A DNA stretch of 64,000 nucleotides from UBA6623 sp965226435 (GTDB lineage: Bacteria; Acidobacteriota; Terriglobia; Bryobacterales; UBA6623): positions 744,001-808,000 of the forward strand of contig CBDDCY010000013.1 of the NCBI GenBank assembly GCA_965226435.1, read 5' to 3'. Below, in pieces: positions 26,832-34,027 of the stretch. The first letter of the stretch is position 1, and every line of letters begins with the position of its first letter. The notes beneath the pieces are model-generated. The model saw only the letters and a list, made by a program, of their open reading frames with translations, was not told the origin of the DNA and made no database searches. Made by a program: the position numbers and the translations under genes.

Positions 26832-27818
26832 TTATGAGGTCGCCGACCAATAAGCGACGCCGTCGGGTTGAGAGCGTTCCACCCGCCCGTTCCGCCTCAG
26901 ATGCTCCAGGTGCGAGAGCGCCTCGGCCATCGCGAACCGCCGGTCGATCAGCGACCGATCCTCGCCCCAAACGACGCCCGCCACCGCGTAAGCATGCAAC
27001 TCGTCTCCCGCCACAACGCCGTGAATCTTATCGAGCCGTCGCGCATGGTGTTGCTCGACAGCCTCGATGCGCTCGGCATGGCCGCCAAAAGGCTTGCCGT
27101 GCGAAGGCAGAATCCGCTCGACGGCGAGCCCGCCCAACCGTCCGAGCGACTTCAGGTACTCCGACAGCGGGTCTCCCCCATAAAAAGGATGCACGCCGAT
27201 ATGGGGTGTGATCCGTTCCAGCAGAGCATCCGTCGAGATCAGCAGCCGCGCATCGGCGTTGTAGAAACTAAGCAAGGCGGGCGAATGCCCCGGAGTCACC
27301 AGAACCTCAAACCTGCCGCCTTCGTAGGAAAGCTCGTCTCCCTCGTTAATTTTCGAATCAGGAACGAATCGCTCCATATCGTTCGCCACCGATCGAGCGC
27401 CCTTTTTCATCGTGGCGATGTGCTCCTCGGGAACACCGTTTTCACTGAGGTAGATCTCCGTCTTGGCGAAGAAATCACTCCCGTCGCGCGGCACCACCAG
27501 TACGGCCTCGACCGGATGCATGCGTACCGGCGCTCCGGAGCGCCGCCGGATCTCCGCCGCCGCTCCCACATGGTCCGGGTGCATGTGACTGATCACGATC
27601 TCTTGAATCGAAGACCACTGTAAGCCCAGTTCCCCGAGCGCTTCTTCGAGCGCCGACAGAGACTCCTCGGTCTTCAGGCCCGTATCGATCAGCACGTAAC
27701 CATCGTCCCGCCGCAACAGAAAGACGTTGACAATCGCAAGCGGCCAAGGCAGCGGCAAGCGAATCAGCCAAATGTCTTCCGCCGCCTTTTCGACGAGAGG
27801 TGCGCGGGTGTCACTCAT
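26832..27818 (-). CDS. MBL-fold hydrolase, beta-lactamase-like family
   Basis: 328 residues from ATG 27818; the frame opens further upstream but without a ribosome-binding site. The motif SHMHPDHVGAA near residue 86 and the later GHSPALLSF, STDALLERITPHIG and LPSHGKPFGGH define an MBL hydrolase with a C-terminal helical domain (HHARRLDKIHGVV), as in the glyoxalase II-like branch that has a C-terminal winged-helix region. The substrate is unknown. It lies 82 bases upstream of the lactonase-like gene and may share its promoter. Confidence 0.82.
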   Translation of the reverse strand: MSDTRAPLVEKAAEDIWLIRLPLPWPLAIVNVFLLRRDDGYVLIDTGLKTEESLSALEEALGELGLQWSSIQEIVISHMHPDHVGAAAEIRRRSGAPVRMHPVEAVLVVPRDGSDFFAKTEIYLSENGVPEEHIATMKKGARSVANDMERFVPDSKINEGDELSYEGGRFEVLVTPGHSPALLSFYNADARLLISTDALLERITPHIGVHPFYGGDPLSEYLKSLGRLGGLAVERILPSHGKPFGGHAERIEAVEQHHARRLDKIHGVVAGDELHAYAVAGVVWGEDRSLIDRRFAMAEALSHLEHLRRNGRVERSQPDGVAYWSATS

Positions 27819-27994
27819 GGGAATTGCAAAACCGGGTATCCGACCCTTCATTTCAATATGGCACAGCGGTCGGAGGCGCCCGTACCGGCGCAACGTCGCC
27901 CGGGCCGTACTTTCCAATACCGCTCGCTCCCGGCAAACATGCGAAAATGCCTACCAGGCCGCCCCGCCCGGTTTCGGCCGTGGAGGAGAACATC

Positions 27995-28879
27995 ATGACG
28001 CACCGCTACCCCCTGTATTTCCTTTCCGCGCTTCTGTCGTTACTTCCGCTTTCGGCCGAGACCTACAAGATCGACAAGACCCACTCCGTGGTCGGCTTTG
28101 AGATCCGGCATTTGTTGACGAAAGTTCGCGGCGGCTTTTCCGATTTCGAGGGGATGATTCAATTCGACCCCGCGAAACCCGAAGCCTCTTCCGTCACCGT
28201 CACCATCCATGCCGCCAGTATCGACACCAATCACGACAAGCGCGACGAGGATCTGCGCAGTGACAGCTTTTTCGACGTCGAGACCTATCCGGCGATCACC
28301 TTCGAAAGCTCCGCTGTCGTCAAGACCGGCGACAACGCCTACGACGTCAAGGGAACCTTCCGCATGCACGGCGTCTCGAAGGAAATCACCCTGCCGGTCG
28401 GTTTCCTCGGGTCGATCACCGACAATCGAGGCAATCACAAGGTGGGATTCGAGGCCGCGGCATCGGTCGACCGAAAACACTACGGCATCGTTTGGAATCG
28501 TGCCCTCGAGGGAGGCGGCTTGGTCCTCGGCGACGACGTCGAGATCTCGATCAACATCCAAGCCGTTAAGACCGACGAAATCACCGCCGCGCCCGCGGCC
28601 TCCGAAGGCGAGCGTCGCCACACACCGGGACGATTCGGCGGCGGCCAACGCGGCCCCGGTGGACACGGCGGCTTCTTCGCCCGCTTTGACGCCAACGAAG
28701 ACGGCAAGATCGCCAAAGACGAACTCCCCGAGATGATGCAAGAGCGTTTTCCGATGATGGACTCGAACGGCGACGGCTTCATCGATCAGCCGGAAATGGA
28801 AGAGATGCGAAAGCGCTTCCGCGGCGGGCGAGGCCCTAGGGGCGCTGGTGAGGGTGGTCAAGGCGGCCCCCCGCAATAG
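27995..28879 (+). CDS. YceI-family protein with C-terminal EF-hand pair
   Basis: 294 residues from ATG 27995 behind GGAGGAG. A signal peptide (YPLYFLSALLSLLPLSA) precedes a complete YceI lipocalin-like barrel (YKIDKTHSVVGFEIRHL to VEISINIQAV, residues about 22-195), a fold that binds isoprenoid lipids. A glycine-rich linker follows, then two calcium loops, DANEDGKIAKDE and DSNGDGFIDQPE, and a Gly/Arg-rich tail. YceI fused to EF-hands is uncommon in proteobacteria but seen in this kind of genome. It is divergent from the MBL gene. Confidence 0.9.
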   Translation: MTHRYPLYFLSALLSLLPLSAETYKIDKTHSVVGFEIRHLLTKVRGGFSDFEGMIQFDPAKPEASSVTVTIHAASIDTNHDKRDEDLRSDSFFDVETYPAITFESSAVVKTGDNAYDVKGTFRMHGVSKEITLPVGFLGSITDNRGNHKVGFEAAASVDRKHYGIVWNRALEGGGLVLGDDVEISINIQAVKTDEITAAPAASEGERRHTPGRFGGGQRGPGGHGGFFARFDANEDGKIAKDELPEMMQERFPMMDSNGDGFIDQPEMEEMRKRFRGGRGPRGAGEGGQGGPPQ

Positions 28880-29070
28880 AAAGCCCTTGGTCGATTTCGC
28901 CGCGAGCACAACGAACAGCGACCGCGTCAAGAGTTGGGGCAACGGCGGCCCGCGAGCGTGTATTAAGCCTCGGCCGAAGAGGCTTCACGGGTAGACCGTC
29001 GGCTGCCGGGCCTTCCGGTCGACACGTCCTCGCGCGAGAAGGAGAAAGTGTTCACTAGGCGACGAACTGC

Positions 29071-30375
29071 TCAAGGCCGCGGCGACTTTTGATACGCTTC
29101 GTCGAGCAGTTCGACTACGTGAACGACGCGCTTGGCGCCGCCGAACATTTGGGCGCCGGCTCGCATTTGGAGTAAACAGCCGGGGTTGGCGGTGGCGATC
29201 GTGTCGGCTCCGGTGAGTCGAGTCATTTCCATCTTTTTTTCAAGCAGGCTCATCGACATGTCGGTGTGCTCGACGTTGTAGATGCCAGCGCTGCCGCAAC
29301 AGATTTCGCTGAAGGGCAGTTCCTTGAAGCGGAGCTCGGGAATGGCCGCCAGCAATTCTCGCGGCTGCGTCCGCACCTTCTGGCCGTGCAGCAAGTGGCA
29401 GGAGTCTTGGTAAGTCACGGTGATCGGCAAAGGCCCGAGATCGCGGTTGAATTCAATGGCGCAAAGAAATTCGCTGACGTCGGTGACCTTGTCGGAAAAT
29501 GCCTTGGCTCGCTCGTGCAGGGATGGATCGTGTTCGAAGAGTTCGTGGTATTCCTTGAGGACTGACCCGCAACCCGCCGCGTTGGTGATGTAAGCGTCGT
29601 AGTCGCCTCCCTCGAGAGCTTCGATGTTTTGCAAGGCCTGCCGACGTCCCATTTCACGCAACCCGGCGTGAACATGCAATGCTCCGCAGCAGCCTTGCCC
29701 GGCCGCGACGGTGACTTCGCAACTGTTGTGCTGGAGAACGCGCACGGTCGCTTCGTTGAGCCGCGCGAAAGAGACGTTGGCGATGCATCCCGCCAAGAAC
29801 GCCACGCGATGCTTGGTTTCCCCATGGGCGGGAAAGACCTTGCCGATTTGGTCGAAGAAGAAGGGCGGTTCGGCATCGGGGGCGAGCCGCTCGAGTTGCC
29901 CGATGCGGCCGAGCTTATCGAGAATCCCCGTCTTTCGAACCAGCGCTTGCAAGCCGGACCGCTGGTAAAAATAGGTCATGTACCCGACGAGCTTCAGTAA
30001 CGCGGGCGTGGTCAACAAGTGTCCGAAAACGAGCCATTGCACGAGCCTTTTTACAAGGGGCGGTTTCGTGTTGGCCGCGATTTCAGCTCGCGCGGCCTCG
30101 ACCAGCCGTCCGTATTGCACTCCGGAGGGACAGGCCGTCTCGCAGGCGCGGCACGCCAAACAGAGATCAATATGCTCGACGTAGTCGTCGTTGATTTCCA
30201 TGCGCCCTTCGGAGACTTGGACCATCTGATAGATGCGCCCGCGCGGGGAATCCATCTCGACGCCCAACTCGCGGTAGGTCGGGCAAGCGTTGAGGCAGAG
30301 CCCACAGTGGACACACTTGTCGAGGTCGCGCTGTTGGGGTCTGTCGAAGAGGGCGAGGTCGGGGGTGGGAGTCAT
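29071..30375 (-). CDS. glcF: Glycolate oxidase iron-sulfur subunit GlcF
   Basis: 434 residues from ATG 30375. Two 4Fe-4S motifs are seen near the N-terminus: CVHCGLCLNACP and CLACRACETACPSG. Two CCG domains follow (CIANVSF to GCCGALHVHAG, then DSCHLLHGQ to EICCGSAGIYN), as in GlcF and related (S)-2-hydroxy-acid dehydrogenase subunits. It passes electrons from a flavin partner (GlcD/GlcE) to the quinone pool. Neither partner gene is adjacent; instead an IS630 remnant begins 456 bases upstream of the start, so an original operon may have been cut. Confidence 0.9.
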   Translation of the reverse strand: MTPTPDLALFDRPQQRDLDKCVHCGLCLNACPTYRELGVEMDSPRGRIYQMVQVSEGRMEINDDYVEHIDLCLACRACETACPSGVQYGRLVEAARAEIAANTKPPLVKRLVQWLVFGHLLTTPALLKLVGYMTYFYQRSGLQALVRKTGILDKLGRIGQLERLAPDAEPPFFFDQIGKVFPAHGETKHRVAFLAGCIANVSFARLNEATVRVLQHNSCEVTVAAGQGCCGALHVHAGLREMGRRQALQNIEALEGGDYDAYITNAAGCGSVLKEYHELFEHDPSLHERAKAFSDKVTDVSEFLCAIEFNRDLGPLPITVTYQDSCHLLHGQKVRTQPRELLAAIPELRFKELPFSEICCGSAGIYNVEHTDMSMSLLEKKMEMTRLTGADTIATANPGCLLQMRAGAQMFGGAKRVVHVVELLDEAYQKSPRP

Positions 30376-30831
30376 CGCAAGCGTGAGCGCCGGGATCGAG
30401 GCGGCACTCAGGGTAAAAGGCTTAGTGTAATACGAAGCGGGGAGCGTGGGGCGGGCGCATGTGGACGGGGCCGACCCTCTGGGGTGCTCGATTGAGGAAA
30501 TCGGAGAGAGAATGGTCAGCGAACGATTCCCACGAGGCGCTGCAGGCTTGGACGGAGGGAGTGGAAGAGATTTGGGCGGCAAAGTCGGTCGAGAAGTAGG
30601 CCTTCAAGCTGGGCTTTTCGTGCCTGAACCGGAGCACAAGGCGGGATGCCCGCTGCAGTAAGCCGCCCGGCCTCCGGCCTACGCCGCCGGCAGGACGGCG
30701 TAAATACGAATTCGGGCCCTATCCCCGATCTCCCTTTTTGCCACCCGCGACCAACGGAGGGCCAGGGACAAACGAATTTGTGACATAATCGACCAGCGGC
30801 TGTCTGGGGTGCATAGGAGCATGACGGCCTA
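30376..30831. other. Region upstream of glcF, no gene seen
   Basis: 456 bases between glcF and the IS630 remnant. Small open frames on both strands lack ribosome-binding sites and family features. A 7-bp hairpin (TACGCCG/CGGCGTA, 30680-30702) has no T-tract. It presumably holds the glcF promoter, but I cannot point to it. Confidence 0.5.
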
Positions 30832-31525
30832 CTGAGTCTCGCATAATATACTGTCAACGAGACAAAGAGAAGACTGTTTCCAGAAAGCGGTAATCAAGCG
30901 CGGTTTGCGGCGCATTCGCCGCAGCGCTTTGCGGGCGCGCTCGTCGAGTTCCCAGTAGTCCTTCGGGCAGACGTTGGGCAACTCGTGCTGCTTCCAGTAC
31001 GCCCAAATGTATTCCACCGGGTTCAACTCCGGCGCATAGGGCGGCAAGTACTCCGTTGCGATGTGATCCTCGGAGAGCTGGATGAACTCCCGCACCAGGC
31101 GGCTGCGGTGCGCCGGCAGCCGGTCCCAGACGATCAGCAGTGGGCCGTCGATGTGGCGCAGCAAAGCCTTCAGGAAGTCGATGACCTCCAACTCGCCGAT
31201 CGCGCCGGGATAGAGCCGGAAGTAAAAGTTGCGCAACGTCAGCCCGGCCGACACCGACAGCTTGTCCCAGTTGAAGTTGAACTCCAACACCGGTGTCTCG
31301 CCGCGCGGCGCCCAGGTGCGGCAACGATGCGGCTTCTGACTCAATCCGCTTTCGTCGATGAAGACGATCGTACGTTCTTCTTTGCGGGCTATTTTTTAAT
31401 GGCCGGCCAAGTCTTGCGCTGCCAGCCGCGGATGGCCTCTTCGTTGCGCTCCCGCGCTTTGCCGACGGGCCGTTGCGGGCTCCAACCGAGCGCCCGCGGG
31501 ATCTTCCAGACATGGCCCTCGTGAT
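30829..31525 (-). pseudogene. IS630-type transposase remnant (catalytic half)
   Basis: Counterpart of the 3' part of the transposase at 13480-14495. It lacks the N-terminal DNA-binding half. The A8 slippery run has become AAAAAATA, which puts a TAG stop in frame one and removes the slip site. One A is missing at the end of the catalytic frame, so the natural stop is lost and the frame runs through the terminal repeat to 30829. The residues D, D and E are still present in the open part. It cannot make a working transposase. Confidence 0.85.
30832..31525 (-). mobile_element. IS630-type element, half copy (truncated by the IS1595-type element)
   Basis: The terminal repeat CTGAGTCTCGCATAATA with flanking TA is present at the 30832 end, and the sequence is nearly identical to 13829-14517. 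It stops abruptly at 31525, where the IS1595-type element begins. The other 400 bp, with the helix-turn-helix half, is not found on the far side of that element. Confidence 0.85.
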
Positions 31526-31530
31526 GGGGA

Positions 31531-31761
31531 TTATATCGAATAGTGACGCACTCTGAAGCAGCGTCGTTTCCGTGGCCGGTCGATCCTGCGCAACTTGACC
31601 GGCTGTAACAGTTCCCTTGCCAGAGTCTTCATGCGTTCGTTCACGGTCTTGCCCGGTACGTCGAGAGGCTCTAATTCCTCTTCCAACTCGGATTTGGTCG
31701 GCTGGTAGTCGGATCGAACGATCTCTACTGTTTTGGGTTTTTTGGTCTTTCCATTAATCAT
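31531..31761 (-). CDS. Small cargo protein of IS1595-type element, 76 residues
   Basis: Starts with ATG 31761, overlapping the stop of the methyltransferase-HNH gene by four bases (ATGA), so it is translationally coupled. It is highly charged: KTKKPKTVEIVRSDYQPTKS, then ELEEELEPLDVPG, a short helix (VNERMKTLARELLQ), and a basic end (RRIDRPRKRR). The stop codon lies inside the terminal inverted repeat. I do not recognise a domain. Position suggests a helper of the cargo or transposase, for example a DNA-binding or control protein; that is inference. Confidence 0.7.
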   Translation of the reverse strand: MINGKTKKPKTVEIVRSDYQPTKSELEEELEPLDVPGKTVNERMKTLARELLQPVKLRRIDRPRKRRCFRVRHYSI

Positions 31762-32975
31762 CGAAACTTCCTCTCAAGCTGTTCCAGCACGCGAAACTGA
31801 TCCTCGCGCTTGGCACTACGAACCGTAGCCATGACTCGCGTATATGTCGGCGGTTGCGCGGTGAAGTCCTTTGCACCAGCGTTGCACTCGTGGCAGAGGA
31901 CGCGCAGGTTGGAGTCGGCGGTTGCTCCGCCATGCGTACGGGCTTCGTGATGGTCGATGACAAGCCGAACGGTGCGACCGTCCGACATCTTGTCTTCGAC
32001 GCCCGCGCCGCACGCTTGGCACGTATAACCGTTGCGCTGAAGGATGCGGGCACGTTGCGCCTGCGATATGTCATGGAACACGTATGTACCGGGTGCTGGT
32101 GGATCGCCAGTCAAACGGTATTGCCCAGGTTTCAGGTCGGCGTCATCGTTATTCGTCTCAATCGGCCAACCCTCATCGCGCCGCAATTCACGAACACGGC
32201 GTGCCCACTCCGTTCGGTCATTACCGATCACCGCCTGCAACTGCGCGGATGTGAGAACCAGCCCCTTATTCGCAAGGAAAAAAGCCTTGAGTATCGACTT
32301 TATGCTTTCGCGTTTTGGCACGTTTTCGATCTCCCGTTTGAGTTGATCTCCGATCCAGTGCGTGTAGACAGGCGGAATCGCCTCATTGATCTCCTTTTTC
32401 GTCATCCATGGAATGCCCATCGCGTCTCGTGCGGAAGCGACAGAGCAGTTTCCACCGCCGTTGACACTGACATAATCCTTCCATTCGTCTGTCCTGCCGT
32501 AGTGCGCCTTGCGCTTGTCCAACGTATGACAGATCGGATGCGGACGGTGCGGCGGCGTGATGATGCGAAAGTTTGACTCGAACAGACGATGCCGAAGCAC
32601 GCGCAGTTCATGGAACATCGTTCCGCAGAGAACAACGTAGTCCCGTAACGGTGCCCCATCAACGTTTTCGATTACATAGGGCTTGCCGGTTGCCTTCAGA
32701 ATGTCCCGTACCGGCTCAATCAGTTGCGGCCATTCATCGGCGTTGCCGTTGCGGGCCGCGAGATCGGAATAGGCTTGGCATGGCGGTGATGCATGAACCG
32801 CATCAAACTGATCGAATACCAGAGACGGCAGTGCTAGCGCATCCGCAACCATCATCGGATATGGATAGTTCGGCTGTTCGACCACATCGACGCCGAACAC
32901 GTCAAACCCGGCCTCGACGTAACCTGCGGCCGCGCCTCCCGCACAACAGAACAGATCGAGCAGTAGCGGTTTCAC
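31758..32975 (-). CDS. DNA cytosine-5 methyltransferase fused to HNH endonuclease
   Basis: 405 residues from GTG 32975. Residues 1-245 are a compact C5 methyltransferase: motif I DLFCCAGGAAAGY, motif IV SPPCQAYS with the catalytic cysteine, motif VI ENVDGAP, RHRLFE, and a motif X-like VYTHWIGDQL. Residues about 250-330 look like the winged-helix part that often precedes HNH restriction nucleases (ITS-like region EWARRVRELRRDEGWPIET). Residues about 335-390 are a complete HNH site: CQAC, LVIDHHEARTHGG, SNLRVLCHEC. One chain thus joins methylation and cleavage modules. It overlaps the transposase stop by four bases (GTGA). Confidence 0.88.
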   Translation of the reverse strand: MKPLLLDLFCCAGGAAAGYVEAGFDVFGVDVVEQPNYPYPMMVADALALPSLVFDQFDAVHASPPCQAYSDLAARNGNADEWPQLIEPVRDILKATGKPYVIENVDGAPLRDYVVLCGTMFHELRVLRHRLFESNFRIITPPHRPHPICHTLDKRKAHYGRTDEWKDYVSVNGGGNCSVASARDAMGIPWMTKKEINEAIPPVYTHWIGDQLKREIENVPKRESIKSILKAFFLANKGLVLTSAQLQAVIGNDRTEWARRVRELRRDEGWPIETNNDDADLKPGQYRLTGDPPAPGTYVFHDISQAQRARILQRNGYTCQACGAGVEDKMSDGRTVRLVIDHHEARTHGGATADSNLRVLCHECNAGAKDFTAQPPTYTRVMATVRSAKREDQFRVLEQLERKFR

Positions 32976-33928
32976 CTCACCAAGTCCTTGTAACGAAGTT
33001 GAGCACCGTCCATGCTCAAAACAACGAAACGCATTTGATCGAGAGTGCCCATGCTGCGGATGTTGTGGCGTCCCGCAAACTCACTCACGTAGCGGTGAAG
33101 GTGTTTGGCTGACAGCTTGTGGAACGTTCCCTTGTGAGCGCGTTTCAGCATGGACCAGAAGGATTCAATGCCGTTCGTGTGGGCCTGCCCGCGAACGTAT
33201 TCACCAACCGAGTGCTTGACCGATTTGTGTGACTTGGCAACGCCAGTGTAGGCACTTGCTTCATCCGTGTAGACAGTGGCTTCAGGGTCGGTATTGGCGC
33301 GAACGAAACCTTGAAGGGTTTCTGCATTTGTACGCTCGACCACTGTAGCCCGGACCTCGTTCGTGTCCCGATCCTTGACACCTACAACAGCGGCTTTCCC
33401 AACCGATCCACGACTGGCCTTCAACTTCTTGGACTCGTGCTTGTTCTTTTCCAGTCCGCCGATGTAGACCTCATCCGCCTCAACAGGACCATTGAACAAC
33501 TTATGGTCAGAAATGGTCCACACCTTTCGGATTCTGTGAACAAGATGCCATGCCGATTTCTGGGTGATTCCCAACTCCCGGTGCATTTTCATGGATGCCA
33601 CGCTCTTCAGGTTGGTAACGACAAGGTACATGGCATAGAGCCAATCCTGATAGCCGAGGTTCGATGCTTCCATGAACGTCCCGGTCTTGACGCTGAACGG
33701 TTTCCCGCAGGTTCCGCGCTTCTTGCTCTTGCGGCAACGGAACGGCATGGTCTTGTGAGCCGTTCCAGTCTGTACGTTGTCCGATCCACAACGCGGACAG
33801 GTAATGCCGTCAAACCAACGGTACTCAATGAACCACTGTTCGGCGGATGCATCGTCGGGAAACATGCGGTAGAAATCCTTGGTCGAAAGTCCCTGTCGGA
33901 AGTGCTTGCCCGGTGCCTTGTTAGCCAT
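32972..33928 (-). CDS. IS1595-type (ISXO2-like) transposase
   Basis: 318 residues from ATG 33928 behind AGGAGA. The N-terminal zinc ribbon shows CPRCGSDNV and a later cysteine pair in FRCRKSKKRGTCGKPF. The ISXO2-like catalytic domain has the acidic residues in EADEVYIGG, VYTDEASAY and NGIESFWSMLKRAH. Length and motif order are typical of the family. It is the first gene of a three-gene overlapping unit inside the element. Confidence 0.93.
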   Translation of the reverse strand: MANKAPGKHFRQGLSTKDFYRMFPDDASAEQWFIEYRWFDGITCPRCGSDNVQTGTAHKTMPFRCRKSKKRGTCGKPFSVKTGTFMEASNLGYQDWLYAMYLVVTNLKSVASMKMHRELGITQKSAWHLVHRIRKVWTISDHKLFNGPVEADEVYIGGLEKNKHESKKLKASRGSVGKAAVVGVKDRDTNEVRATVVERTNAETLQGFVRANTDPEATVYTDEASAYTGVAKSHKSVKHSVGEYVRGQAHTNGIESFWSMLKRAHKGTFHKLSAKHLHRYVSEFAGRHNIRSMGTLDQMRFVVLSMDGAQLRYKDLVR

Positions 33929-33954
33929 TGCGTATCTCCTACTTACAAGACAAA

Positions 33955-33982
33955 TTTACAGGATAGTGACGTAGTTCGTCAA
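33955..33982 (-). promoter_or_regulatory. Candidate promoter of the IS1595-type operon
   Basis: TTGACG (33977-33982) and TGTAAA (33955-33960), 16 bases apart, 26 bases upstream of the transposase start. It overlaps a hairpin formed by GATAGTGACG and its inverted copy in the terminal repeat, so transposase binding could repress it. Confidence 0.45.
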
Positions 33983-34027
33983 GTGTTTTTCGTCACTATC
34001 GTATATAATCCCCGTCACGGGTGTACG

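Larger units (their letters stand above)
31526..34013 (-). mobile_element. IS1595-type element carrying methyltransferase-HNH cargo
   Basis: A 2488-bp element. Both ends begin GGGGATTATAT and end the repeat with TAGTGACG (20 of 23 positions match). It encodes an ISXO2/IS1595-type transposase and, in the same direction, a fused cytosine methyltransferase-HNH protein and a 76-residue protein, joined by GTGA and ATGA overlaps. Everything inside is visibly less GC-rich than the host DNA. The 8 bases outside each end (CTCGTGAT, GTCACGGG) do not match, so the usual 8-bp target duplication is absent. Passenger genes are known in some IS1595-family elements. Confidence 0.85.

Noticed and set aside
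30446..30661. 71-codon frame upstream of glcF
   Set aside because: No ribosome-binding site and no family resemblance; the opposite strand has an equally long frame.
31518..34021. 8-bp target duplication of the IS1595-type element
   Set aside because: CTCGTGAT and GTCACGGG do not match as direct repeats.
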